DNA of 64,000 nt from Wurfbainia villosa (Eukaryota; Streptophyta; Magnoliopsida; Zingiberales; Zingiberaceae): positions 27,166,314-27,230,313 of the forward strand of contig CM046001.1 of assembly GCA_025175895.1 (NCBI GenBank), read 5' to 3'. Made by a program: the position numbers and the translations under genes. Under the pieces are notes generated by a model. That model saw only the letters and a program-made list of their open reading frames with translations. It ran no database searches and had not been told where the DNA came from. Below, piece by piece: positions 1-11,360 of the stretch; the first letter of the stretch is position 1; the number at the start of each line of letters is the position of its first letter.

Positions 1-76
1 GACCCTTCCAATAACGGAAGTCATCTCCATTGTAAAACGGAGGTCGGACGGTGCTAAAACCCTCGAGATGGGCCAT
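1..76 (-). pseudogene. 5' end of Copia gag, cut by window edge
   Basis: These are the first 25 codons of a Copia gag read on the minus strand, starting at the complement of cat (74-76) and running off the left edge. The peptide begins MAHLEGFSTVRPPFYNGDD, the same start as the gags at 5493, 13552 and 63841. The family packages element RNA into virus-like particles. This gag belongs to an element lying to the left, whose 5' LTR is at 282-3757. Only the N terminus is visible, so intactness cannot be judged. Confidence 0.8.
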
Positions 77-281
77 TAGAACAAAATACACAAGGAGACG
101 AAGACGAAGAAACTAGCAACGACAAAAACACAAAAAAAAAGTACCAAGACTCGCGTCTTGGATTAGTAGGGAGAAAAATAAGAAATAAATCTGAAATAAA
201 CAAAATTAAAAGAAAAAAATCTGTAAAATGGCTAGATTGGTGGTTTCACCAAATCTTAGCAACCCTGTGCTCGATACCAAT
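77..281 (-). other. Copia untranslated leader with damaged primer-binding site
   Basis: This AT-rich leader lies between gag and the LTR. The primer-binding site complement at 269-279 reads gctcgatacca. It has lost one T compared with gctctgatacca in the other copies (5697-5708, 13759-13770), which pair with the 3' end of initiator tRNA-Met. The leader is alignable to 5494-5710, 13553-13772 and 63842-64000. Confidence 0.75.
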
Positions 282-871
282 TGTTGGATCAAGCGGATCG
301 CTAGAGGGGGTGAATAAGCGATAAAACCTTTTTCTTTTCTTTTCGTTCGTTAAAACTCGAGAGATAATTAATTGCAGTGGAAATGTAAATGTAAAGTAAA
401 AAGAGACAAAGGAGTTTTACTTGGTTCGTAGCCTTCGACTACTACTCCAAGGCCCTAGCGGTCCTCGACCACGTACAGAGGGCAAAAACACTAAAGAACT
501 CCTCCCCTTTAAAGGTAGGAGTTTAATCGATACAAGTAAAGCACAAAGCTTGAGGTAGAGGGACACTCCTCTCCTCGCTTACATAAAAGCTCAAAAATGA
601 AAGTACTAAACTGAAATAAAACTCTAACCGACGTAATAAAATGAAAACAAATAAACCTAGATGTCGAGAAGAAGCACTTCGTTGTCGAGAAGAAGTTGTA
701 GCCATGGAGGCTTTTAGAGACTTAGAATTGATGATGAAACCCTAGGTTAGGACCTCCTTTTATAGCCTTTAAGCCCCTCATCGAATGGGTCTTCAACCAA
801 TAGGAATTGGGCACAAAACTTCTTGAAAAATGGTGATAAAGCTTGACTCCTCGAGGCTGATTTTTGACCAT

Positions 872-985
872 CGGTTGAACTGATTTCTTGGCCGGTTGAA
901 CTAATGGCTCAGCAGTTGAACTGATCCTTGGTCGGTTGAACTGATGGCTTAGCAGTTGAACTGATTTTTGGCCGGTTGAACTGAT
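872..985 (-). promoter_or_regulatory. Six-copy GGTTGAACTGA array in LTR U3
   Basis: The motif (c/a)(g)gttgaactgat recurs near 872, 893, 913, 933, 953 and 973, at 20-21-bp spacing or about two helical turns. It lies upstream of the minus-strand TATA box at 755-764, where the other Copia LTRs carry CAGTCGACTG copies. The variant CAGTTGAACTG is close to a palindrome. A binding-site role is inference from position and periodicity. Confidence 0.5.
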
Positions 986-2024
986 TTTTAGACTTTTCGA
1001 CTGTAATAAAGAGTTAGCTCGAAATATAAGTGAATTCGACGGCCACTTGCCATCCGATCTCAACATAGACCTTCCATGGGAAGTCTTGGTCGGATCATCG
1101 CCTAAGGATGTGTTGGGATGTATACTGAAAGCCTAGCTCTTTTGTATGAACATCTTTATTTTGAAATAAGAATCACATGATCATTGTTTGCACTTTATAT
1201 TTATATATGTGCATATTGTCTAATACTTTACATTGTAGATAACATGGTGCTTGGGTGTGGCACAGAAGATCATGTTATCAGTCCCTTGTAGAGTATAAGC
1301 AGAGGCTCACAACCAAGATGGTTTTGGACAAACCATTGGCATGGTTGTAGTGTAGCTTGGTATTGTTTTGTCTTGAACATAAAGTTACACTAGTACACCT
1401 CGGTGTATTGAGTAGGACCGACATAGAGGTGATTCAATTTATTGCTGACTGCATAATTGAATCGGACCTCGGATATTATGTTGTACATGCTCTTAATCCC
1501 GATATAATAATGGGCACATGTACTTAATATTTATTTCTTTGATTTACCAGAGGGTAAGATTTCTATGGATTAAATCAATATGCCCGGTAAGTTGGAAAAT
1601 GATATTATTTACATGGTGTGCCGTTGATTATAGGAGGAAACCGTGTCCTATATATTAGGTTGATGATGTCCCCTTGAGGAGCTCATAAGGTTCATCATGT
1701 AAACCCTGCAAGTTGACTTAGTCAACATGATGATAAGGTTGAGTGGTACTACTCGAGGAGTTAGATGTTAATTAATTGATGGTCAGTGAATCAATTAATT
1801 GACGGACATTCGATATCTTAAACACGAGGAGATGGATGTACAAATAATATATGGAGCCCATATTAATTTATGGGGGTTGGTGAGGTAGTTCGATGATGAT
1901 CCTCTAGTGGAATGGAACATCATTGATGGATCAAGTTTGTGTGGTTCCGATCCATCGGGTGGCCAAGACCCAACTCCTCCTCATGGTCCCTATCGTAGCC
2001 TAATATAAACCTCATGAAGTCTAG

Positions 2025-2200
2025 ATCCAATCTCTAGATCCGACGGTTGGGATTGAATTCCTAAGAACCGATGGTAGAGATTAAATCTCTAGATCCGACG
2101 GTTGGGATTAAAACCCTAGAACCGACGGTTGAGAATAAATCTCTAGATCCGACGGTTGAGATTAAAACCCTAGAACCGACGGTGGAGATTAAACCAAGGC
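2025..2200 (+). repeat. Short tandem repeat in solo LTR (gatccgacggtt)
   Basis: Alternating phrases built on ctagatccgacggttgag and ctagaaccgacggttgag repeat every 60-65 bp, roughly three times, just upstream of the putative TATA box at 2213. They may be promoter repeats of the solo LTR. Confidence 0.6.
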
Positions 2201-2300
2201 CTAAACCCTAACTCTATAAAAGGGTGGATATGGGTTGGGCGGCAACAAGTTTTAATGGTTGATGATGGATGCTAAGGAAATTAGGGTTTTGCCTAGCATT

Positions 2301-2785
2301 GATTGGGCGGCAAGCAACTTAAGGAGGAAACCCTAATTAGGGTTTTGGCTCCTTAGGTTGGGCGGCCATGGATGGGAAGAAGGTTGGGCGGCCACTTGTG
2401 GAGGAGTTTGTCTTCTTCCTTGGAGGTGGCTAGCTCCTAGATCTCTTCTCTCCACCATGCTTGGGCGGCAAGGAACCCTATGGAGGAAACCCTAATTTGA
2501 TTAGGGTTTTGGCTCCTTTGCTTGGGCGGCCATGGATGGGAATGAAGAGTGGGTGGCAACTTGTGGAAGAGCTTGTCTTCTTCCTTGGTGGTGGCTAGCT
2601 CCTAGATCTCTTTTCTCCACCATGGTTGGGCGGCAAGAAAGCCTAAGGAGAAACCCTAATTAGGGTTTCCTCCTTAGGTTGGGCGGCTAGGGATTGCAAG
2701 GAAGTTGGGCGGCAACTATAGGAGAGGAGGTCTTCTTCTTCCTAGGGTGTGGCCGACTCCTTCCTCTATTCCCTCCACCATGGCC
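2301..2785 (+). repeat. Three tandem units of about 160 bp in solo LTR
   Basis: Units start near 2301, 2461 and 2623. Each contains ttgggcggcaa, ccctaatt(a)gggttt, gggcggccatggatggga, cttcttcctt and tctccaccatg in the same order. They lie downstream of the TATA box, so they would be in the R/U5 or leader part of the transcript. They show divergence typical of an old duplication. Confidence 0.75.
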
Positions 2786-3924
2786 GGCGCCCAACATATT
2801 CCTTTTCTCCTATTCACTCCATCTTGGCCGGCGGCACCAAAACTAGGGTTTGTCCCTAGTTCGGTTCCTTGGTTGTTTCCATATTATTCTCTCTATTCTT
2901 GGGGCCGGCGGCATCAATCCTTTATGGATTGGTGGTTGGCTCAAGCAAGAAGGGAAAGAGAGTTCTTCATTCTTTGGATTGAAGAAGATCTAGGAAGCTA
3001 CAACTTGTGGAGGATCTTCGCCCACACGAAGTCTACAAGGAGGTTAGGACATACGATAGAAGATCAAGAGGTATAAAAGTTTCACAACTTTTATTATTGT
3101 TCTTTTCATGTTCTTATTTGATATGCTAGCTTATGTTCTTTATGTTAGTATATGTTGATTATACTAGTTTGCATTTGCATGTATTTGTATAATCATGGAC
3201 CCCGAATAAGAAACACAAAAACCGGCGATCCGTCCGTCGTCTCTTCCGCGGCTAATCGACTAGAAGAGTTTGGTTGCTTGAACAACTAGTTTGTTCAAGT
3301 GATCGCTCGAGTCGTTGGCACGACGACGAATTGGTTGTGCTTAGGAAACTCATCCCATCCGGATTAGTTTTCATTTGTTGAAAATTTTAATCCGGGGACA
3401 CGGGAGCCGATGAGCATTCCGAGAACTAGCACATTGCCAACAGGATGTCCCCGTATGGAGGACTCGACCTTACTTACGCTCACTCACACGAGCTTACCTC
3501 AACATTTACCTTTGAAGCCTTGCTTTCGGTCTCCACCTGATTCCTTCGGCTCCCTCCGAAGCCCTCCAGGTGTCGCCTGACCACCGCGGCTTCCTCCGGG
3601 AGTCACGGCTTCCTCCGGGTGTCGCTAGCCTTTAGCTCCAGCTATAGCAATCTTCTGCACACTCGATTCAACTCGTGAGATAACGACATGAGCTTAACTT
3701 TGTATCATTTGCTATAATCAAAACTCAGGTTCGACTTAGGTGCCTACTGCTCCAACAATCTCGCCGCGTCCTGGTACTATGTTATCAAGTATTGATGAGT
3801 TATAGTCTTATCTAACCATTCTAAAAAGAAAAATCAAACTAAATAAAAAACCTAAGCATGCAATTTCTAAGTTAAAACACAAACAAATTTCGTACTAGCT
3901 CCCCCTGGACCGTTGAATCGATTT

Positions 3925-5493
3925 GGTCTCTCCACATAGTGTAGATTTGGTCCTTGGGAACCCAGTACTGGTTTGATCCTAAGTTTGAAATCAAGGTGGT
4001 CTTAGGGACCCATGCTTGGACACATTTTTTATGTCAACTTACGATTGACATATACGACTTATTGGTCGTGTTTGAGCTAAACCCTAGCCCGACCTTGTTG
4101 TACACGGCCCTTTGCGATCCAAGTAGGAGGTCAAGTCCTTTGGATCCCAAAGTAAACCTTTCCAACGTATTCCTAAGATCTTCGACTTGACTTTTCAAGA
4201 GTGAGTTCTCAACTTCGAGTTTTTCAACCCAAGTTGAGTCCTTCTCTTGAACTCGACTAGTCGAAGAGGTTAGGGAGACCTCGTGTTTGAGGAGTTTAAC
4301 TTTCTCAACCAGGGTCTCAACCTTGGACTCGTACTTAGCTAACTTTCTATTTAAAAACTTAATTGCACTATAAAGTGTAGTAATAAGAGAGTGACTTACC
4401 TTGAGTGTATCTTTTGAACCGGATGCGTATCCGTGGCTTGTCTTGAATAGTGTTTTGCAATCCGACTCGTCTTCGGTTTTCGATTCAGGTTCCGACTCCG
4501 TCTCCGATTCCACCGGTTTAGCCATAAGGACTCGATCATTGTCTTCTTCCTCGGAAGCTTCTTCCCAAGTAGCATTGAGTGCCTTTTTATGTTTTGGTGC
4601 CTTGCTCTTGAGTTTTGGGCATTCAGACTTAATGTGTCCAAACCTGTTGCATTCATAACATCTTATGTTTGAACTTTTAGGCTTACCTTCGTTGGGTCGA
4701 GTGACGGCTCATTTTCGGCCCTTGACTATCCTCCGAACTAGGTTGACTAGTTCGGCTTCCATTTCTGAGACCTCCGAATCCGACTCATCCTCTTCTTCCT
4801 TCGGGGGTGGCTTGTTTATGTTTTCTTCTCGAACTCGCAAAGTGCTATACCCTTCTCGGGTTCCGAGTTAGACTGCTCATGAAGTTCAAAATCAGAAAAG
4901 AGTTCATCTAACCTAAGTTTAGAAAGATCCTTGGAGACCTTGTAGGCATCGACCATGGATGCCCATAAGGTAGTCCTCAGAAAAGAGTTTAGGACATAAC
5001 TTATAAGGTCGCAGTTTTCGACCTTTTGCCCGATTGCGTGTAGGTTGTTGACTATGTCTTGGACATGGGCGTGGAGTTACGTTGCGTACTCGTGTTCCTG
5101 CATTTTTAGGTTATATAGTTTATTGAATAGAAGATCACGCTTACATACCTTGGCTTCATTGGTCCCTTCGTGTAGCTCCACTAGTTTTGTCCAAAGGTCC
5201 TTTGCGCTTATGAAGGGGCCGACGCGATTTAGCTCTTCCTTGGATAAGCCGCATTGAAGGATTTGAGTTGCCTTAGCGTCGGCTTCGACTTGTCTTTTTG
5301 TCGCAATGGTCCATTGGTCATAATCCAAGGATTCACCCACTTCATTAGTCGGAAGTGTGAATCCCATTTGGATTATGATCCACATCTCGATTTGGGTTTT
5401 GAGAAAGCATTCCATCCGACCCTTCCAATAACGGAAGTCATCTCCATTGTAAAACGGAGGCCGGACGGTGCTAAAACCCTCGAGATGGGCCAT
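3925..5493 (-). pseudogene. Copia gag pseudogene (deletion derivative)
   Basis: Gag starts at 5493 (MAHLEGFSTV) and continues leftward in broken frames. The N-terminal UBN2-like part (5077-5493) contains YWKGRMECFLKTQIEMW and CGLSKEELNRVGPF. A single CCHC zinc knuckle lies near 4640-4690 (RCYECNRFGHIKSECPKL). An acidic Ser/Glu stretch follows, then a leucine-rich coiled-coil segment (4034-4525) with LEVENSLLKSQVEDLRNTLE. Frameshifts lie near 5077, 4870 and 4530. Compared with Copia C gag (63841 leftward) the domain order is unchanged. It would form the particle shell if intact; as it stands it is a relic. Confidence 0.85.
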
Positions 5494-5696
5494 TAGAACA
5501 AAAGACACAAGGAGACGAAGACGAAAAACCTAGCAACGACAAAAACACACAAGAAGGTACCAAGACTCGCGTCTTGGATTAGTAGTGCGGGAGAAAAATT
5601 AACAAAACGAAATAAATCTGAAATAAACAGAATTAAAAAGAAAAAAATATGTAAAATGGCTAGATTGGTGGTTTCACCAAATCTTAGCAACCCCCG

Positions 5697-5708
5697 GCTC
5701 TGATACCA
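5697..5708 (-). other. Primer-binding site, initiator tRNA-Met
   Basis: The plus strand reads gctctgatacca, so the minus strand is TGGTATCAGAGC. This is complementary to the 3' end of plant initiator tRNA-Met, two bases from the LTR start at 5711. Confidence 0.85.
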
Positions 5709-5710
5709 AT

Positions 5711-6286
5711 TGTTGGATCGATTTGAAATGCTAGAGGGGGGTGAATAGCGTTAAAACTTTCTTTTTTTTGTTCGTTCGTTTAAAATCCGAGTAGATAATT
5801 AATTTGCAGCGGAAAAGATAAGCAATAAGTAAAAGAGACAATTCTTTTTACTTGGTTCGTAGCCTTCGGCTACTACTCCAAGGCCCTAGTGGTCCTTGAC
5901 CACGTACGGAGGGCAAAAGCACTAAAGGAACTCCTCCTCGTTGGAGGTAGGAGTTAATCGATACAAGAAGGAACAAAAACTTGAGGTAGAGGGACACTCC
6001 CCCTCTCCTCGTATATGATAAAAGCTTCGAAAGATTAAAGTAATGAACTTAAAATAAAAGCTAAAACCGACGTTACAATAAGAGAGAAATTAAAAACTAG
6101 ACGTCGAAGAGAAAGCACTTCGTTGTCGGAAAAGTTGTAGCTTGGCGGAGGCTTTTGGAAGCTTTAGAATTGATGAAGAAACCCTTGGATTGGCCCTCCT
6201 TTTATATCCTTTGAGCCCCTTTTCGAGAGGAATCCTAGCCAATCAAAATTGAGCACCAATCTCCTTGAAATGGGGTGATGAGCCAT
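5711..6286 (-). repeat. Copia LTR, first part (split by Copia B)
   Basis: The LTR begins TGTTGGATCG next to the primer-binding site and is cut at 6286 by Copia B. The remainder resumes at 14865. It carries the conserved ctagagggggggtgaatag block near its start and a TATA-like ccttttatat near 6198. It is the 5' LTR of the gag-only derivative at 3758-5710. Confidence 0.85.
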
Positions 6287-7402
6287 TGTTGGATCGATGT
6301 GGTTCGCTAGAGGGGGGGGGGTGAATAGCGATAAAAACTTTTTCTCGTTTCTTTCATTAAAACTCGAGAGAAAATTAATTGCAGCGGAAATGTAAAGTAA
6401 ATAGAGACAAATAGGTTTTACTTGGTTGGTAGCCTTCGACTACTACTCCAAGGCCCTAATGGTCCTGGACCACGCACGGAGGGCAAATACTAAACGAACT
6501 CCCTCTCGATGGAGATAGGAGTTAAACGAATACAAAAACTCGAGAAAGACTCAAGGTAGAGGGACACTCCCCCTCTCCTTGATATGATTTAAAGCTTGAA
6601 ATAAAAACAACTTATACAAATTTAAAGATTATACCGACGACTTCAAAGATTGGAGGTTGAAGCTCTAGTCGTCGTCTCGGCAGCGCTTCGTCGTAGGGAT
6701 GTCAGAGAGTCAGAGCGTATCGGAAGCACTTGGAATTTTTTGAATTGATGAAAAACCCTAGGTTTTGCCCTCCTTTTATAGCCTTTAAGCCCCTCATCGA
6801 ATGGGTCTTTAGCCAATCACAAATGGGCACAAATCCCCTTGAAAAATGGTGATAACTCTTGACTGCTCGAGGTTGATCCTTTGACCAGCAGTCGACTGAT
6901 GGCCATCACCAGTCGACTGATGGCAGCATCAGTCGAGTGCTAGCCGTAGTCACTCGACTGATGGACGGTAGTCGAGTCCTTCAGGTTGGCAGTCGACTGA
7001 TGCAGGCTGCAAGGCAAAGTTAGCTTAAGGAAAACATTATTTCGATGATCGTCGACCGTCCGATCTCGACCTAGACCATCTATAAGAAGTCTTTGGTCGG
7101 ATCTACGCTTAAGATCATCCCCGTAAAGAGGATACGACCTTACTTACGCTCGCACACACGAGCTTACCTCAGTACTTACGTGTTGCTTCCGGCCTTCCAC
7201 TCAATTCCTTCGGCTCCCTCCGAAGTCTCTTGAGTGTCGCCCGACCACCGTGGCTTCCTCCGGGTGTCGCTAGCCTTCAGCTCCAGCGTTGAGACTTTTC
7301 TGCACACTTGATTTAGCTCATGAAATAACAATATATACTTAACTTTGTATCGTTTGCTATAATCAAAACTTAGGTTCGACTTAGGTGCCTACTGCACCAA
7401 CA
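6287..7402 (-). repeat. 3' LTR of Copia B
   Basis: TGTTGG...CCAACA, 1116 bp. It has the gctaga-G10-tgaatagc block near 6306-6330 and a minus-strand TATA box (complement of ccttttatag, 6772-6781). Upstream of that TATA box are three exact CAGTCGACTG copies (6889-6898, 6910-6919, 6990-6999) plus partial ones near 6927 and 6952. It differs from the partner LTR by small indels, so the element is not very recent. Confidence 0.88.
6889..6999 (-). promoter_or_regulatory. CAGTCGACTG palindrome array in Copia U3
   Basis: There are three perfect 10-bp palindromes and at least two near copies (catcagtcgagtg, tcactcgactg) in 110 bp, located 110-220 bp upstream of the minus-strand TATA box. The partner LTR keeps copies at 14354 and 14375 and reads differently at the third position. 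The regulatory role is inferred. Confidence 0.5.
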
Positions 7403-8292
7403 ATCTTCCCCTTTTTGATTTATGGCAAACCCACATACAAATTTAAGTAAATAGCAAGCATGAAGAGTAATAATGTGCATGAGAAACAAAAAATATAAAG
7501 ATTAAGTTGGAGTAGTAAGGATTTTCTTCAAGTACTCCCCCTTGAGGAAACCTCCCCCTTGACCGAGGGTGAGTCTTGAAGAAAGACTTTAATCCTCCCC
7601 CTTGAGGGTTGCTTTAAGTAATTAACATTACTTAAAGTTGGCCTTAGTAAAACGTTTTAGTTAAGCCTTTTCTCCCCCTTAAGTAAAACATTAACGACAT
7701 AAAAAATAAGTTTAAGTAAAACTTAGACGGCACAAATAAGTTTAAGAATTCTTTGGCATTTTGGTAAAAGTTAACTAAGTTTTAACTTTTGGTTTAAATA
7801 TGAAGTAAGAGTTAAGTTATCAAAAAATTTTGACCCCTTAACTTTGGCCTTTTTCTCCCCCTTTTGCCGTATATCGAAAAGAGTAAGGGGTGTGTGGAAA
7901 ACAAAAAGTGTTAAATTTAAAGTCCAAGCATGTTCCCCATTTTTTATATAAAAAAAATAATATACTGAAAATAAGCTCATCTATAAAATGTTCGACTCAT
8001 ATTTGGCTTGATTGATATGTAAGATCAAAAGATCAGTCGGTTAGTATGTATATGATTATACTGTGGTTCATAGCGATGCACTAGCTCTACATCTGGAACC
8101 AGGAGTAAGGTCCTAACATCTCACGCCCATCTACGTGGCTAAGTACACAAACACATTAGTCCTATGTGTTGTGAGATGTACTGGCTTCTTAAATCTATAG
8201 GTGCATGATATCTAAGGTATGTCCTATGCTAGTTCCATAAAAATGAAATTAAAGAAATAGTAGTAAGAACATATAATTTGCATGTACCTATT
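7403..8292 (-). other. Polypurine tract and noncoding 3' part of Copia B
   Basis: Next to the LTR, atcttcccctttttga (7403-7418) is the complement of a polypurine tract that primes plus-strand DNA. The rest of the stretch to the end of pol at 8293 is AT-rich, with repeated ctccccctt tracts (7537-7680) and no recognisable gene. A 69-codon frame at 7771-7980 has no recognisable domain. The matching stretch of Copia C is 57567-58527. I see no env-like gene. Confidence 0.7.
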
Positions 8293-11200
8293 CTATTCGC
8301 ACATGCCCAATTTTTCATCTTAATAGACTAAATTAAACCGGGTAGGGTTTAGTAAATAGATCTGCTTCAAGTTAGACTTGATTGGCGTATTCGAGGTGTA
8401 TGGCTCCGTTGGCCACATGTTCTCGAATGAAATGGTGTTTGACCTCTATATGTTTGGTCCTAGAGTGACATATCGGATTCTTTGTAAGATTAATTGAACT
8501 AATGTTATCTACGTGAAGTTTAGTATTCGTAAAGTCTAACTTAAAGTCGCGGAAGTGTGCTTCATCAAAGAAGTGCGTGACACACTCACCCATCGCGATG
8601 TATTCGGCCGGTGGTAGATAAAGCAACACGGTGTTGTTTCCTCTCTGCCAACTCACTAGACTAGACTCGAAGAAGTTGACAACAACCACTCGTGCTCTTT
8701 CTATCGAGCTTACTCTGGCATAATCCGAATCAGTAGCCGATTAGTTGAACTCCGTAGATCTAGGGGTACCAAATACCAGCGTTAAGTGTGCCCTTAAGAT
8801 ATCTAAGGATCGGCAACTAGGGTTAGGTGTGACTCCTTAGCAGAGTTTGAAACACAGGCGCACATACTTCTTCTTGAATAGGATGTCGTCGACTCGCGAT
8901 TAAGTATAGGAGACTTCCTAATGCGCTCTATAGTATTTTAAGTCAATGGACTTACTTTCTAGGTCTTCTCCTATGTTAACATTTATCGCCATTGGGGTGT
9001 TTATTACCTTAGCGTCTTGCATTCCAAATCTTTTAATTAACTCCTTAGTGTATTTTTGTTGATATAGGTATATACCATCCTTAGTTTGTTTAATTTGTAG
9101 ACCTAAAAGAAACTTAACTCGCCTACCAAGTTCATTTGAACTCACTTTCCATGAGCGAAACGAACTCGTTTAGTAAAGAGTTAGAGGTTCCAAAAATTAT
9201 ATCGTCTACGTAAATTTGAGCTATGAATATTTCTTTACCTAAGGTTTTTACAAAGAGAGTTGGGTCAACTAAGCCTTGGTTAAACCCTTTTGACTTAAGA
9301 TGGATTGAAAGTCTCTCGTACCAAGCTCGAGGAGCTTGTTTAAGTCCATAGAGAGCTTTCTTAAGTTTTAGAACATGGTCGGGTTTATCTAGATTTTCGA
9401 ATCCGGGGGGTTGGCTGACATAAACTTCTTCTTTAATGTATCCATTTAGGAATGTCGACTTAACATCCATTTGAAATAGCTTAAATCCTCGATGTGCGGC
9501 ATAAGCTAGTAACATTCGAATGGATTCGAGTCTAGCTACTGGGGCATAGGTTTCATCGTAATCTAAGCCTTCGACTTGGCTAAACCCTTTGGCGACTAAC
9601 CTAGCCTTGTTTCTAACTACTTCACCTTTATCATCAAGCTTATTTCGAAACACCCACCTTGTTCCAATTATCATTTTGTCTTTAGGTGGTGGTACTAACT
9701 CCCACACTTCATTCCTAGTAAATTGGGCTAGCTCTTCTTGCATTGCAATAATCCAATCGGGATCAAGAAGAGCTTGTTCAATTGATTTGGGTTCTATCTT
9801 TGAAATTAAGGAAATTTGACTAAGGTTCCTATAGGATGCTCTAGTTCGAACTCCTAGATTAGGATCTCCTATCACTTGATCGATAGGGTGGTTAGTTTGA
9901 ATCCTAGATTGGGTTGGGTTTGTGTCACCTAATGCTTGATCAATGGGGTGACTTGGTTGAACACTAGTTTGGTTGGAGTCATCTATCACTTGATCAATAG
10001 AGTGACTTGGTTGACTTAGATTAAGATTAACACTAGACCTGATCTCGGGATCAGAGTTAGGTCTAGTATGAATAGGCTCGCTAATTGGGGTTGCCGGGGG
10101 TTTTGTAGGTTCGTGTCCTTCATCGAACACTACATTAATGGTTTCCTCGACTCTAAGGGTGTCGTGGTTATATACTCTATAAGCTCTACTTGTAGTCGAG
10201 TATCCTAGAAAGATTTTCATTGGTTTTGGATGTAAATTTCCCTAGGTAATCCTTAGTGTTTAGGATATGTACCTTACACCCAAATACCCTAAAGTACTTG
10301 ATGTTGGGTACTTTATCGTGATAAATCTCGTATGAGGTCTTAAGGTGCCTTTTTACCATAAGGATCCTATTTTGGACATAGCATGTCGTACTCACGGCTT
10401 CTGCCCAAAACCTATCGGGTAGGTCATATTCGTTCAACATGGTCCTAGCGGCTTCTTGTAGAGTTCGGTTTTTCCGTTCCACTAGGCCATTTTGCTGAGG
10501 GGTCCTAGGGCAAGAGAATTCATGGTGGTATCCGTTTAGGTTACAGAAGTCGGTGAACCTTTGATTTTCGAATTCACCACCATGATCGCTTCTAAGTCTT
10601 TTAACCTTAAGGTCTTTTTGATTCTCGATTAATTTGAATAGATTGATTAATTGATCTAGGGTATCATTTTTATGTTTGATGAACCTAACCCAGGTAAACC
10701 TGGAGTAGTCATCAATTATGACTAAGCAATATTGACTTCTATTGAGTGACTTGGCTCCATGTGAATCGAATAGATCCATATGCAGGAGCTCAAGTACACT
10801 TGAGGTTCGTTCTTGGTTAGTTAACTTGTGTTGTGTCCTAGGTTGTTTTCCTTGTTGACAAGCATTACATATTTTATTAACCAAGTTGTTGAGGTTGGGT
10901 AAGCCTCTGACTAAGCCACTCTGACTCATCTTGTGGACAAGTCTTGGGTGCGAGTGACCGAGTCGTCGGTGCCACAACCATGATTCCTCTTCCTGTGTCA
11001 TAAGACATTTGGCTGAGGAATTGATTAAGTTAATTGTATAAATGTTATTTGTCCTAGTTCCTTTGAGTATTGTTTTAGCTATTTTATTTGTTTTAATTAC
11101 ACATTCATTTTCTAAAAATACGACCTTATAGTTATTGTCACATAATTGGCTTACGCTAAGCAGGTTATATTCAAAATTCTCTACAAGTAATACATTTTTA

Positions 11201-11360
11201 ATAACAAAATTCGAGTTAAGCTCGATATCACCTGATCCGATGATTTTGAGCTTGCCGTTATTCCCAAAGGCTACCGATCCTTGTCGTTTGAATCGAAGCT
11301 TTGTGAATTTGAGTTGATCCCCGGTCATGTGTCAAGAGCAACCGCTGTCCAACATCCATT
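8293..11360 (-). pseudogene. Copia B pol pseudogene (protease-integrase-RT-RNase H)
   Basis: Read leftward, the protease motif WMLDSGCS-stop-HMTG is at about 11325-11358, with TGA where CGA is expected. Integrase (10186-11328) has the zinc-binding pieces WHRRLGHSHPRL and CNACQQGKQ, then catalytic Asp in ELLHMDLFD, Asp in RSDHGGEF and Glu in GLVERKNRT. The frame breaks near 10190. RT (9132-10220) carries FRNKLDDKGEVVRNKARLVA, QMDVKSTFLNGYI and the YVDD active site. It breaks near 9135, continues at 8918-9145, and ends as a damaged RNase H (8372-8690, EYIAMGECVTHFF, HVDNISSINL). The stop is at 8293. It would cut the polyprotein, copy RNA and insert DNA, but several breaks make it inactive as read. 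Confidence 0.9.

Larger units (their letters stand above)
1111..3442 (+). mobile_element. Solo LTR (about 2.33 kb) inserted in Copia LTR
   Basis: The segment begins TGTTGGGATG and ends TTGCCAACA, typical TG...CA LTR termini, and is bordered by the perfect 5-bp duplication ggatg (1106-1110 and 3443-3447). No gag or pol similarity is visible inside. A TATA box (ctataaaaggg) occurs near 2213-2223 on the plus strand, suggesting that orientation. A perfect target duplication around one LTR indicates LTR-LTR recombination that removed the internal region. A 123-codon frame at 2705-3076 matches nothing I recognise and is probably chance. The parent family is not identifiable from the LTR alone. Confidence 0.8.
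282..3757 (-). repeat. Copia LTR, interrupted by a solo LTR
   Basis: This LTR starts TGTTGG at 282 and ends CCAACA at 3757, about 1.14 kb once the 1111-3442 insertion and one target copy are removed. It is homologous to the LTRs at 6287, 13773 and 33669. The minus-strand TATA box is the complement of ccttttatag at 755-764. The segment 872-985, upstream of that TATA box, holds six copies of a GGTTGAACTGA-like motif. Leftward it is the 5' LTR of the element whose gag is at 1-76; rightward it abuts a deleted internal region (3758-5710), so two internal regions share one LTR. Confidence 0.85.
3758..5710 (-). mobile_element. Copia internal region, gag-only deletion derivative
   Basis: Between the LTRs at 282-3757 and 5711 lies only gag plus leader. 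The left junction joins the LTR end directly to atctcgccgcgtcctgg, which in Copia C (about 62091) lies between gag and protease. Everything from there to the polypurine tract, meaning all of pol, is gone. The shared letters aatct at the junction suggest microhomology-mediated deletion. The primer-binding site complement is intact at 5697-5708. Confidence 0.8.

Noticed and set aside
7403..8292. Env-like gene between Copia pol and 3' LTR, as in some SIRE elements
   Set aside because: No sustained open frame, signal peptide or membrane segment shared by Copia B and Copia C was seen.
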